This document shows positions 25,400-36,173 of a stretch of DNA of 64,000 nucleotides, one piece after another. The stretch is taken from contig CM051029.1 of assembly GCA_027627225.1 (NCBI GenBank), positions 9,593,215 to 9,657,214 on the forward strand. Direction: 5' to 3'. Origin of the DNA: Congeria kusceri (lineage: Eukaryota; Mollusca; Bivalvia; Myida; Dreissenidae). Numbering within the stretch: the first letter of the stretch is position 1; every line of letters starts with the position of its first letter. The notes under the pieces are model-generated. The model did not search any database, was not told the origin of the DNA, and worked only from the letters and a program-made list of their open reading frames with translations. Made by a program: the position numbers and the translations under genes.

Positions 25400-26110
25400 A
25401 TGGCATACATTAGGTAATAGGAAGTGCGATATCAGAATAAGCATTGAATTACATTCACTGTATTAATAGTACTGTAATAATGTGCACAGTAAATATTGTG
25501 CATGCGGTATGTCAGCAGTGTTTTATTTTAATTTGCATACATGTGTGTAGACTCTCTTTATGGAATTGAACTTTCGCACTAACGATACAGATATGACACC
25601 AATAATACCTTGAAATACGTGCACGAACAAAACCTACTATTAATATAGGATATATTTCAAGAGTGTATTGTGCTAATCATGCGTGCATGAATTTCAGGTT
25701 AATGTGTCCGAGCTTCACTCAAGTATATGTCATCATTTGTTAGAGGATGTCAAATTATATCGCATTGAATGCTCAGTGGTGTTAGTCAAATTATGTTATT
25801 TCGGTAAAGACGTAGCAACCATTTAATGACCATTGGTGTGTTCTTGCCATTGGATCTTTTTTTGGACGATTACCATCAATAATACACAGAAACATATCTA
25901 CGAAATCGCAATTAACATGGTGTAAATGAGCATTAAGAATAATTAGTGGCGTAGTGAAATTGTGATTACTTGTTATATGTAGAGTGTTTATGAGCAACTG
26001 TCCATTAGATTATATTTAAAGGAAAAAGGAAAGAAATGTTTTCGACTTAATCTAATAATTATTAAACATAAATATACAAATTGACGTATGTGTTGACTTA
26101 ATTGTGTATT
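25400..26110 (+). repeat. Receptor-upstream duplicated block, copy 1
   Basis: Homologous to 31805-33030 and, in parts, to 59400-60030 and 63920-64000. Shared phrases include GGAAGTGCGATATCA, GTGTCCGAGCT, GAATGCTCAGTGGTGTTAG and AAATGTTTTCGACTTAAT. Compared with copy 2 it lacks about 600 bp (the counterpart of roughly 31930-32520). It ends just before the signal-peptide-like exon of the plus-strand receptor, so it may hold that gene's promoter and first exon. No specific regulatory site is identified. Confidence 0.8.
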
Positions 26111-26150
26111 GACACAGTCTATACAACAATTATTTTTTATTCTGTTCTAG

Positions 26151-26189
26151 GCGTTTTTGCAGCTGTTGTGACAACATACAACATTGATG
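26151..26189 (+). CDS. Signal-peptide C-terminal exon
   Basis: The acceptor TTCTGTTCTAG and the donor GGTATAT bound 39 nt. With a 2-nt start it reads VFAAVVTTYNID, a hydrophobic end of a signal peptide followed by polar residues. It splices in phase 1 to the Ig-like exon at 26290. Confidence 0.5.
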
Positions 26190-26289
26190 GTATATAGTTT
26201 GTTTACATGTTTACATGTTTTTATAACAGTTTGGTCACCAGTTTTGGTTACTTTACGTATTTTCTTTTCCTCTAATGTTTTAATTTCAG

Positions 26290-26524
26290 CTACCTGTTCT
26301 AAGCAGTACGCTTATAATGGAGCAAAAAATCAGAAGTTGGAGTTTAGTTACAGTTGGCCTAGCAGTGCCAAAAAAAGACAGTCATATGTTCAAAGGATCT
26401 AGTAGTCATTGGGGAGTGTTCATTGACTTCAGTTATTATCTGCTCTTTAGAACAAATAATTGCTGGTGTATACACTGTTTCCTCGAATACGGACTTGACG
26501 TCTGTAACTATAATTGTTTTATAA
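26290..26524 (+). pseudogene. Ig-like domain exon with poly-A frameshift
   Basis: After acceptor TTTCAG it reads TCSKQYAYNGAKNQKLEFSY in the phase set by the signal exon. It then shifts frame at the seven-A run 26370-26376. Beyond it the other frame reads AGVYTVSSNTDLTSVTIIV, a typical Ig G-strand region with the tyrosine-corner pattern. Without a shift the first frame stops at about 26400. The 3' splice donor is not clear. The canonical Ig cysteine near the end is replaced (VYTV). Confidence 0.55.
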
Positions 26525-26584
26525 TTCAACTAAACTACGTCAGGAACGTATAGCTAAATCCAGCATTACGACACAGAGGCGGTT

Positions 26585-26753
26585 TGCTTTTTATTATTAC
26601 TATTATTATTTCGATATATTATGACATATAAAAAAAAAATAATAATAAAAAAAAAAAATAGAATAATAATATTATTATAATTATAATTATTATTATCAAT
26701 GACTATTATCATTATTATGATTATGATTATGATTATTACTATTATTATTATTA

Positions 26754-26815
<62 letters not shown>

Positions 26816-26950
26816 GTAGTAGTAGTAGTAGTAGAATAGTAGTAGTATTGTTATTATTATTATTAATATTATTATTATTGTTAATTTTATTACTTTTGTT
26901 GCTGTTGCTGTTGTTACTGTTGTTGTTTTATAGTATTTTATTTATCATTG
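26585..26950. repeat. ATT/AGT microsatellite in receptor intron
   Basis: Poly-A and AAT run (26625-26665) followed by ATT (26700-26815), AGT (26815-26850) and more ATT and TTG units. Confidence 0.9.
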
Positions 26951-26997
26951 TTATCGATTTATCGATTTTATATATAAAAATGTGTTTATGTTTTTAG

Positions 26998-27033
26998 CCA
27001 CAACACCTTCAACGCCAGGAAATGCACCAAGAG
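26998..27033 (+). CDS. Pro/Thr stalk micro-exon
   Basis: A 36-nt exon between TTTTTAG and GGTAAAT, 2-nt start and 1-nt end, reads TTPSTPGNAPR. This is a short extended linker of the type found between an Ig domain and the membrane. Confidence 0.5.
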
Positions 27034-27171
27034 GTAAATGTTGTTGTAATTGTAGAAAATCCATTAAAGACAGATATGTCTGTTTAAATAAAAAATATAG
27101 TTTTGATAATTTCATAAATGGAAATTATAATCGGTAAAAAACTGAATTTAGGAAAGTTTGTGTCGTTTCAG

Positions 27172-27375
27172 AAATATCAAACGACTACTCAGTCAGACAA
27201 AAATGAAACTCAAAGAAAACGCAAATCACAAATTATGTTATGGATTATTGCACCGATTTGCCTTGGAGTCGTCGTTGTATTAATGCCTTTAGTAATTATT
27301 ATTGTGATTTGTTGTGTGTTAATCGAATGCGTCTCCTCCAGTGGTGTAGAGCATAGATTAAACGGCAAAGAATAA
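27172..27375 (+). pseudogene. Stalk and transmembrane exon
   Basis: The acceptor GTTTCAG precedes a frame reading polar, basic residues (NETQRKRKSQ), then IMLWIIAPICLGVVVVLMPL and more hydrophobic residues, and it stops at 27373-27375. The frame set by the stalk exon differs by one base and would stop early. A one-base gain in the A run near 27200 would explain this. The membrane segment itself is clear. Whether the true exon runs to the stop or is spliced earlier is unknown. Confidence 0.5.
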
Positions 27376-27630
27376 ACCAAACGAATCGATAAACACAAAT
27401 CACGTTGTGGATAGCAAGCATTCAACACAGACACGTCACCTGAATTTAATGTAAATGCGTCCCTAAAATAAGATTTACTGTGTGCAAGTTGTGACTATAA
27501 AACACTATATGTAGCTAAACACTATTTAAAAGTTTGTAATAAAAACACTAACATAACATTAAAGTATTCGTTTTCTATAGAAGTTAGATGTATTTTTCTT
27601 AAGCAAATTGTTTGCATTTTTTTCTATTAC

Positions 27631-27777
27631 ATGCGTATGTTCCCAAAACACACCAGAATGGAAATCTTCGGTATCGCCATTGGGTGTTTTGTATTCCTGG
27701 TGGCTCTGGTGTCGATTTTGACAATAATGTGCATACTTTTAAAAGGCAATATCTTTATATTTGTTAGTTACAGGTAA
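27631..27777 (+). CDS. Second membrane-segment exon or 48-residue membrane ORF
   Basis: The frame from ATG 27631 reads basic residues, then FGIAIGCFVFLVALVSILTI and CILL, and closes at 27775-27777. A donor-like GGTAAT lies just before the stop. It is probably the membrane exon of another receptor copy merged into this locus. A free-standing micro-ORF is possible but less likely. Confidence 0.35.
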   Translation: MRMFPKHTRMEIFGIAIGCFVFLVALVSILTIMCILLKGNIFIFVSYR

Positions 27778-28044
27778 TAGAACAAAAATAAAACGTTGCT
27801 GTCACAATAACGTCATAGATATGGAAATCGTAAAACTAATACACCCACCAGTACACTATATTTTAAAATGCAATACGGCAGATTACATGAATAAGTTAAT
27901 TTAAGCAACGTGTATGCAATAATCAGAGAGTTCACCAAATAAAACATTATTAAATTGCTTCCGTTGTATTATCTTACAAAAGTAGAAGCAAAATGAGTCT
28001 TCATAGATAAAATAAATTAAATAATACACATCTTGTCTTTGAAG

Positions 28045-28131
28045 GGTATAAGACATCACCAATCTCCCAAGCATATGAAGATGAAAAGGCAATACTCAAC
28101 GATGTAATTGACCATGCTGTAGGCAGAAATG
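28045..28131 (+). CDS. Cytoplasmic-tail exon
   Basis: 87 nt between acceptor TTTGAAG and donor GGTAAGC, 2-nt start and 1-nt end, fully open. It reads YKTSPISQAYEDEKAIL and then NDVIDHAVGRN, hydrophilic with two tyrosines. This is consistent with a receptor tail. The acceptor context (TTTGAAG) recurs at 29051 and 29406, suggesting duplicated tail exons. Confidence 0.5.
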
Positions 28132-28581
28132 GTAAGCAAAATCCAGAAAACTAAAATACGTGTACAATTATACGTGGGAGTCCTATATTTCTCATAATCA
28201 CAGTGCTTTCGGTGTATGTACTCACAATTTAAAATGATCTTCAGTAAAAAAGCCTATGCAATTATTATAGAACGCATTCAAAACAAAATCCATGTTAGGA
28301 TCCATTATAATTGGATAGTTTTTAGTCATGAGTCATTTAACACCATACCTGTATTTGAAATATTGCGGCCATGTGTTTCTATGATGTTGCTGCGATATGA
28401 AAGCCCCTGCACATGGCAGCAGCGATGATACATGTACACAATAATTAAAATAATCGTTCTCTTGATAAACATGTTCACCATAAAATGGTGCGACGTATTA
28501 AGACACCAAAATCATGTGTAAATATTTTAGTCATTTTTCATTACATATCATACTTATTCTAATTGAGTGGTCTGTATTTAG

Positions 28582-28713
28582 AGCACAGTGAACCAAATAT
28601 ACTGGTGTGGGGCAAAATTTAGAGATCCCCACTCAGGAAGCGATCTCATTTTCTTTCCAAAGACACCAAGTACTGGCTCTTCCCGGGAAACAGACTCGAT
28701 ATTGTCTTCTTAA
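28582..28713 (+). pseudogene. V-type Ig domain fragment
   Basis: The frame reads NQIYWCGAKFRDPHSG followed by a Ser/Thr/Pro-rich end and a stop at 28711-28713. YWCGA is the signature around the second cysteine of CD300/pIgR-like V domains. The upstream half of the domain is not found. The base composition here is higher in G+C than the flanks. Confidence 0.4.
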
Positions 28714-29057
28714 GCCTAACGCGTTCAATCCAATCGAGCTAATAGTAAATATGTTTAAAATAATTAAAGTTTTCACTGTTTAGCATTACTGCCGGCGAAT
28801 TCTCGTGTACAATGTAAACTGTTTCTAGACACAATGAGCATATGTGATTAGTTTACGATATGTTACACACATCTCAAATATTTACATAAAGTAAAAACAT
28901 TATCAGTACATGATATACGCGATAATCAGAGGACGCACTTTACTTGTAAAATTATGAATATATTTCTTAGAGTCACATTGCTTCCGAAAATAAAACACCA
29001 CACATGTTAATATATTAAGTCATTATTAATTAAATGGCATACGTCTTTTATTTGAAG

Positions 29058-29197
29058 GACCTGTATAACAGGCGACAACAAACGAAGACACGACACCATA
29101 ACTTAGCGCGACAGAATAGAAACCAAGTGTAACGGATCTGTATGCATGCAGTAGCAACGATACACTGCATAATGTAGATGACAGCGACAATGTAAAT
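29058..29197 (+). pseudogene. Cytoplasmic-tail exon with three stops
   Basis: In the phase given by the preceding exon it has stops near its start, middle and centre-right. It ends in an open run reading KPSVTDLYACSSNDTLHN and VDDSDN before donor-like GTAAAT. It resembles a tail exon (acidic, with a tyrosine) but cannot be translated through. Confidence 0.4.
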
Positions 29198-29412
29198 GGT
29201 ACGCACTTATCAGAATACAAGAGCTATCTGTGAAACCATACACACAATTTTCACAAATATACATTTTCTGTTCAATAATCTTACAAGTCAAATCTTACTA
29301 TTCAGAAGGAACCTATGTGTTCGTTTTACAAAGACAACCATATATACTGAAGGTTAAATTATACTTGTGTTCATGCGGTATTCGTGAAATAATGCACGTC
29401 TTGTTTTTGAAG

Positions 29413-29541
29413 GGGATGAAGTAGGAGTGAAGGACCATGAACGCGGAAAAAAGAAAAAACCAAACAAAGCAACAACAATAAACCAGTATTTAGCTCCCAT
29501 ACGTAATGCCCCTCCCATGTAGCAGCGATATGAAACGAAAA
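29413..29541 (+). pseudogene. Cytoplasmic-tail exon with one stop
   Basis: The acceptor TTTTTGAAG and donor-like AGTAAAA bound 129 nt (2-nt start, 1-nt end). It reads DEVGVKDHERGKKKKPNK, then TTINQYLAPIRNAPPM. A TAG at 29520-29522 follows, then the same frame continues (QRYETK). There is a basic cluster and one YLAP tyrosine site. The stop may be a lesion or, less likely, the end. Confidence 0.4.
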
Positions 29542-30020
29542 GTAAAATGTAGCTTGCAGCGTTGGCGTGGATGTATTGGCTAGAGAGCTAGTCTAAAATT
29601 AGACTGATAACACAGTTTACCTTTTCATAAAAGCTGGACTATTCATTAACATACCGTTACAGTAGAAAATACTCAATTTAATTTTCACGTGACATGTGAA
29701 TTAGACGCACCTGTTTGCCTAGAGTTACACAATGGTGGAGCTGTCGTGTAATTCGTCGTTTTGAAAATAGATATAGAAATACGCGTTGTTCTTTTGCACC
29801 TATAATGTATGCGCATACTGATAAGCTTATATATCGAACGTCAAAATGGAATGACAAGTATATTGACTCAAGTAAAACTGTGAAAGAAAAGTGCTTAATG
29901 TTGTTGTTGCTGGAGATCTGACATGTATGTTTACTGTTGTTTGTATTATTTATATATTTCGACAATTGCTACGTTTAAATGACGATATGCGATTCTGAAA
30001 CTGCAATCGTTTCATTACAG

Positions 30021-30061
30021 GTATCTCTACTCCAGACAATGTATTTGCTCAGTATAATTAG
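30021..30061 (+). CDS. Terminal tail exon
   Basis: The acceptor TTTCATTACAG is followed by a 2-nt start and 12 codons (ISTPDNVFAQYN), then TAG at 30059-30061. The phase fits the preceding tail exon. A short final exon ending soon after an asparagine/tyrosine motif is usual for such receptors. Confidence 0.45.
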
Positions 30062-30064
30062 TAA

Positions 30065-31205
30065 CGTACCCATACTGTCTTAAGTATACATTATCTATAG
30101 TGTGTAAGTGTTATTGATACGCATCTATGTCTCCTTTCCGTCCATGTGAACTACTTATTGTATTAGATGTTGAGTAATACCTCTTAGATATCAAGGAAAG
30201 TGGTAGTCTTAACATGGGTATACGTGTCGAATACCATACAAATGATCAGCTGTTTATAATTATATATATCATATAATATACCAGCGTAAATCAAATAGGT
30301 ATATACTAATTATATTACCACGATATACATTCAATTATCAAATGCAAATCTCTTGCCATTACATACAGTAGGTCTATAAGGCCTATCAATTTAACCTTTA
30401 TCTAGAAATATGTTGTTGTTGGTCTATACAAAATAATACATATTTTGTATTTCTATTGACTACATAGTGTTTGTTATGTTACCACTAAGAAAAGAAAGGA
30501 AAACTGACGACTGTGGAAATGAATGTAAATGAGCAGTTTTTTGTCATTTTTCATTTGGATTATAGGTATTCAAATGTATTAGATACACAATTGTGATCTC
30601 AGTATTCTGAATTCAAAGAGAAACAACTCTGGTGGAAACTACAACATTTTGTGATAGGGTTTATTTTTCCTGACCACGGTCATTAAAGGACAAATGCCAT
30701 TGTTAAATACGTGTATATACTTGCAATACCTGCTGAATTACTACATGTAGTATATTGAAACAAAAATAAGCAACATCAAAAACAATTCCGCTAACAACGT
30801 TTATATTTACTATCATGCCATATACTGTATTTGCATATAGTTCAGCTCAACAAATACAAACATAAACACATTGTGTTTATTTAATAATCTTAATAGTAGA
30901 CGGTTACAATGAGTGTATATTCATCAACATTTTCAGGAAAAGGTAAACACTGTACCAGTGAACATTTTCAAACAGCATTGTCTTATTACTTTCAAATGTT
31001 ATTTTTAATTTAATCACAACAATAAAATTATATAATTAAATAATTATATGTAATTTATAGGTAAGGTGTAGGTAATTTCACAACTCTAAAAACATATTGC
31101 AAAATTGTTAATTACAACTTTTCCGCGCAGAAATGTTCTGATTCTTCAAATTGGTGTTAAAAGCACAACGTTTCTACGTGATTTTAAAAACTAACTTAAA
31201 TTAGG
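30065..31205. other. Intergenic, nothing recognised
   Basis: AT-rich sequence between receptor remains. No exon was supported. Confidence 0.45.
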
Positions 31206-31210
31206 AATAG

Positions 31211-31360
31211 TGGTCTTCCCTAAACACGTTCAAATCTAGAAGTTTTTCAATCGCGGTGGATGTGCTAAATGAAGAAGACCAATGGGGAAGTTACCGCTGC
31301 GAGGAGTTTCGCATAGTCTCCCTTGTTTACTTGATGATCCTCTTAGACAAAATGCTTTAA
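31211..31360 (+). pseudogene. Orphan V-type Ig domain fragment
   Basis: The frame reads SRSFSIAVDVLNEEDQWGSY followed by RCEEFR and stops at 31358-31360. The ED-x-x-G-S-Y-x-C pattern is the conserved end of a V-type Ig domain. The first half of the domain is not found upstream in any frame, so this is a partial relic of another receptor copy. Confidence 0.45.
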
Positions 31361-31804
31361 TGAAACAGACCAGTCTCTACACATTTTTGACATAACGAAC
31401 CTGTACACAGCAATCATAAGTAACAACAATTCTTAAGTGTGTTCATACAAAATACTCATAAGTAACAACCGATCTTAAGTGTGTTTATGCCTTGCTCTAC
31501 ATGTAAATAAAACACAAGTCATGGACGTTCACTCAACCTGGAATTCAATTATATCGAAACATAGTGTGGCATTTGATATAGTTATTTAGTTATTTATAGC
31601 CACTTGCTTGTGTGCGTAAGTCCTAATGTTGTTAAGGCGCGTAATTCATAAGCAACACGATGTATGCATACGTCAAAGGGTAATTGCAACGCAAGTTTAT
31701 TAAAAGCATCACAACGTGTTAACTTACCTGTAAATCTCGCCAAGATCAATACCCACACCAATGTATACTAGAACATCGTCCCGGCTTAATTCCACACGCA
31801 ATAC

Positions 31805-33030
31805 ATTATAAACAAACGAACAATAATGGCATACTTAATGAAGGAAGTGCGATATCATCCTATCGGCAGTGTTTAATTTCAATGTGCATACATGTGAGTA
31901 GACTATCTTTATGAAATTAAGCTTCCGCAATGAATTCTGTGCTAGTTATGTTAGTAAATATTTCCTGTAAACATGAGTGACATTAAACATAGCCCTAAAT
32001 ATAAGCGAACACAAGTCCAGAGGCCTATATTGCAGTAACAAACGTATACTTTATTACTGCTCGTTTGAATTTAAATACCGCTTCACAGTATTATATGTAT
32101 TGCTATTGGATATTTCTCCGTTAGAACATTTCACCTCCAAACTAAGATCACTTACAGCGCTATTCCGAACTCACCTTTACCGATGTGCATGTGAATGTTT
32201 CTCCTTTTGAACTTGATTATTATGTTGATTTACAATATGAACTACTTGTAATGTTAGATATAAACTCATGCATCGAATTGGGTTTACATATTTCAATTGG
32301 AAAACTTTTCTCAATATTACTTTCGCAAATAATGGTATTGTACAATATATGCTCGCATTCCGGTATGGTCAGCAGATGCACTATTGTTACTTTAAGATAT
32401 ACATTATGCAATGTGTATGCCAGAAATATTGTCAAAATGTGAATAAGTACTTAGTTATTGTTGGTCTCATCTGCTTTATATAATTTGCTTTGTGTAATGG
32501 AATCAAGCTGAATCGATGTATTCCACTGAAGATACAGTTATGACATCAACAGAAAACGTGAAACATGTGCACGAACAAACCGGACTATAAATATAGGAGG
32601 CAGGTAGAAGTTCTACTTAGTTTTACTCCTGAGTTCATGAATGTATGGTTAATGTGTCCGAGCTATACTCAGGTATATTTCATCATTTGTTAGTTGATGT
32701 CAATTGTGTCGCCTTGAATGCTCAGTGGTGTTAGTCAAAGTATGTTCTTGAACGTTGCTGCGTTCTTGTCATCGGATCTTTTTAGGACGAGTACAATTAA
32801 TAATACACAAATACATATTAACGAAATCGCAGACTTAACTCGTAATTAACATGGTGTAAATGAGCATTTAGAATCAGTATTGGTGTACTGAAATTGTGAG
32901 TACTGGTGATATGTAGAGTGTTTGTGAGCGACTGTCCGTGTGATTATATTCAAAGAAAAAACTAACGAAATGTTTTCGACTTAATGAACTTATTTAATGT
33001 AAATATATAAATTGACGTGTGTGTACTTAT
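31805..33030 (+). repeat. Receptor-upstream duplicated block, copy 2 (fullest)
   Basis: The left part (31805-32350) matches 59400-60030. The right part (32520-33030) matches 25585-26110 and the last 80 bases of the window. It is the only copy that holds both parts contiguously. No receptor exons follow on the plus strand; instead the terminal exon of the minus-strand receptor lies at 33280. Confidence 0.8.
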
Positions 33031-33279
33031 TTCATATAGCATTTATTACCTCATAAAATACTATTTTTATGGAAAATTGAATTCGAATCGATCAATTAAA
33101 GCATATGACTTTAACCCGACCATAATATTAGGCTGTGTATACAATGTAATTTTTGGCAATTATTGTATTATAATACTACTTATACCATCTGATACAATAC
33201 ATTTGCCTATACATGCATGTGTGATTTGTTTTATGTCGTTAAGGATACAGGCAGAAGTATCGAATCGTAAATTAAACAT

Positions 33280-33481
33280 TTACAGTGCAGAAAGCGTCAT
33301 ATTAACATATTCCCGATCGTCATCTGCTGACACGATTTGTCCTGACACCTCAGGTTGACTGTCTGACGATGTGATGATGGCTCGCCGAGTGTCCTCAGAA
33401 TAAAGAGTCGCATATTCATGGACTTCTAGATCTTCAAGTGTCTTCTACTTATTGCCATGACGGGTAGCTGGAGCATCTGCT
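33280..33481 (-). pseudogene. Terminal cytoplasmic exon with YATL and YVNM motifs
   Basis: It starts after acceptor TTCTGTTTAG (1-nt start, matching the 2-nt end of the exon before) and ends at TAA 33282-33280. It reads KTLEDLEVHEYATLYSED, then an acidic stretch and DDDREYVNMTLSAL. EYATL fits a YxxL signalling site. YVNM fits both YxNx (Grb2-type SH2) and YxxM (PI3-kinase-type SH2) consensus, as in the CD28 tail. A TAG at 33447-33445 interrupts the exon before these motifs. Signalling roles are inferred from consensus only. Confidence 0.7.
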
Positions 33482-33949
33482 CTAAACAGAAACAACAGTG
33501 AACATAGTTGACGGGATCGGTATTCAAACTGTGGCTCTCAGGCATTTACTGATGTAATAAGGGGTCAATGAATTAAGCGTTAACGATTTGACATGCCTGT
33601 TTCCATCCAAATATCAGAATGAGAAGCATGTGAATACACTTTATTAACGTAGTGGGCTTACTGAAATTAATAACGGCAATTATTGTCATTACCCAATATG
33701 TAGGTTGAATAACTTATTCTGTGTTTGAGGCGTTTTTTTCCTAGTCTGCCTGAATATAAAACAAACATTATGATTTGTTAATATCTGCAATATGCGTTAC
33801 TTATTAAATCGTGTTGAAATGAATCATAATATTTTGCATTATTTATCTTTGGATGCGTAGACAAGGACACACCCAGTAATTTATCACATTACCCGATTTA
33901 TATGATTTCTACACATAATTACAGTAATGTCGGTCATACAATTACTTAC

Positions 33950-34010
33950 GTTTTCATCACGAGATCCTCATAATGGCCTGGTATTTGGTGTTGTATGGCT
34001 GCGTTCTGGC
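33950..34010 (-). CDS. First cytoplasmic exon with YEDL motif
   Basis: 61 nt between acceptor GCTATTGCAG and strong donor GTAAGT. The 2-nt start joins the TM exon in phase. It is fully open, reading QNAAIQHQIPGHYEDLVMK. HYEDLV is a YxxL-type tyrosine site. The exon lies only 135 bp left of the Gypsy element. Confidence 0.7.
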
Positions 34011-34145
34011 CTGCAATAGCTAACGATATCATGATTTTTTTTAATACAAACTATTCTCATTCACAACGGTTGGGTATCATGTATTATTTAATGTTTGCGC
34101 GTGACTCTGAAATGAAAATATTTTAAAATCAATAAAAAAGGACGA

Positions 34146-34656
34146 TGTTTGATCACTAATCCAATTAGAGAGTGAGAAGTGTCAATGTTTGTGAGTGATT
34201 GGTGAACTGTTTTTTTACTAATGTCTGTCCCATGCTTTTATAGTGAGATGTTTATGATCAATAGGTGTAATAGATTTTTCTATCTTAGTGCATTCACTAT
34301 TTGACTTTGTTCAAGATAGGTCTCTGTATGGCATTTACCATTTGCCAATAAGAATAACTTGTTTTATATTCAAACTATAGGGGTTCGTCACTGGTGAGTG
34401 TATATATATTAGTTTATTACATAAATTGTATTGTATTGAATTGAATTGTTGATATATTTTTATTTAATACTTGTCCTAAATTAATTAATATGTATTACAA
34501 TGAGTTATTGAAATTACTATTATTACAATTGTAATATGTTGTATTATAATAATTGTTATTGTTTCAGGCCATCATTTGGATCATACGAATTAATCATCTA
34601 CATAATAAAGTATATAACTATACCCACGAGTGGTTTTTATATCACCCCTTGCTACA
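34146..34656 (+). repeat. Gypsy 5' LTR
   Basis: About 511 bp, ending TACA at 34653-34656. It is homologous to 42185-42728 from about 34150 on. The first part is shortened relative to the 3' LTR. Confidence 0.9.
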
Positions 34657-34658
34657 AA

Positions 34659-34676
34659 TGGCGCCCAAAGTGATTT
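34659..34676 (+). other. Gypsy primer binding site, lysine-tRNA type
   Basis: TGGCGCCCAAAGTG starts two bases after the LTR. It is close to the lysine-tRNA primer site (TGGCGCCCAACGTG) with one mismatch, then diverges. Confidence 0.85.
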
Positions 34677-36173
34677 TGGACTGATGGTCAGGACCTAGAG
34701 AACCCCAGTAACACAACGTCGGATTCACAACTGCCGACCCGTGTGATTCAGCATTTCGAACTGTGGCATTTCTACACCGAAGCTGTACAGAGTTTCAAGC
34801 TTTGGGACGAGAGTCAAGCCTAGATCCAGGTTTATCTGCCCTGAGAACCAGAGTACTGTAGTGTTCCACCTTGTTGGCAGCTACCTAGCTGTATGTCAGA
34901 CAGTACAGTTTGACATTCTCCAACTACAATGACGTGCGTGTGTGCTAACATCGACTTGCTGTAGACTTGGTCGAACTCTACGTTCGAGCCCAGACCAGTA
35001 GTACGTTTGAAACCAGACCAGAAGTGCGTTCGAGCCCGGGCGAGTTTTGCGTTCCAGCCCAGAACAGTAGCGAATCCCCCAGTGACATCCAGTGATTACA
35101 CCAGACACTCTAGGATCGTATCACGCGTACATGTTCCACTACAGTGATAGTAGACTCTCGATGGTGAACTGTACCAGTTAATGGACGGATTTTTATTTAA
35201 GTGTTTTAGTGTGTTTTATTGGATATTGGGATAATTTGATCAGGAATTTCTGTAAGTACCATTTTGTTACATTAATTCTACATTTTAGAGTGAAATTTTT
35301 GTATTATTTTACTTTCGTTTTGAATAGCGATTCGGATCTCGGACATATTTGTTAAATTCCTCCATTTGAATTATTCTGTAATAATACATTTATTTTTGTA
35401 CAGTTCTGCATTTTAATTAAGTGCATTTTATTTGGCTGTAGGCATTTTTGTCTTAGAATAAAGTAAAAGTATTGGACATGTCAATTGTCCTTATTTTTAA
35501 TACATGTTATTGTCTAAATTTAGAAATCGTGTGCTAAATTTTGAACTATTATTCTAAAAGGTATGTTTGTGCTTTGTTGTTTTAAATCAATTAAAGTAGT
35601 TAAATTATACTACAATTTGGAAAAAAATTGCAATTATAACTCATAATTGAGTAGATTTCAGGATTATAATTTTAATAACCGTATTGACCTTTGACGTCAT
35701 CAGTTCTTGTGTAATTCACGTTGTTGTTGTAAAACTAAAACGGAAGTAAACTTTTGATGTAAATATTTGATAAATCTAATGGAAATGTCTATATTTTAAA
35801 TATTTGTATGTGTAAGCGATACCTTGTAAATAATTTTGAGCATCACATGGATCTGTAAGTGTTGTGTGTCAAAATTAATTGAATCCTGAATTAGGGTCGC
35901 TCACCAGTAGATCTAATAGAATATTTAAATTTTTTAATTAATTTTAAATTTTTGAACAGATTATTTTGCAGAATATTGTTTAATGTAAATTTACTTGGCC
36001 CAAATTACTAATGCTTTAACAACTTACACTATTTAGGTTTAAATATACTAACAACTGCTAACTATTACAGCACTGTCGCAATGAGAGAGAAAAAATTGCA
36101 CATACATGTTTGGTTGTTGTTTTTTTATTATTGAAATTTTTTGTGTAGTTTATTTTTACTGAACAGTGTAACA
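34677..36173 (+). other. Gypsy leader with short tandem repeats
   Basis: About 1.5 kb between primer site and gag, without long ORFs. At 34975-35070 four degenerate units of about 24 bp share ACGTTCGAGCCCAGACCAGTA-like sequence (written in shortened consensus). The rest is AT-rich. Confidence 0.6.

Larger units (their letters stand above)
26151..30061 (+). pseudogene. Single-Ig transmembrane receptor, decayed multi-exon gene
   Basis: A chain of exons on one strand has the layout of a type I receptor. A signal-peptide remnant (26151-26189) is followed by an Ig-like domain (26290-26524) and a short Pro/Thr stalk (26998-27033). A membrane exon (27172-27375) comes next, then cytoplasmic exons (28045-28131, 29058-29197, 29413-29541, 30021-30061). 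Introns are mostly phase 1, and donor and acceptor phases fit across most junctions. Lesions are a shift in the Ig exon, a frame mismatch in the membrane exon, three stops in the third tail exon from the end and one stop in the next. A second membrane-like exon at 27631-27777 and a V-type Ig fragment at 28582-28713 lie inside the span and may mark fusion of two gene copies. The first coding exon was not found. The family role (immune recognition or adhesion) is inferred from architecture. Confidence 0.6.

Noticed and set aside
34146..34656. Target site duplication of the Gypsy element
   Set aside because: The five bases outside the two LTRs do not match, and the left LTR start is shortened, so the original left border is probably gone.
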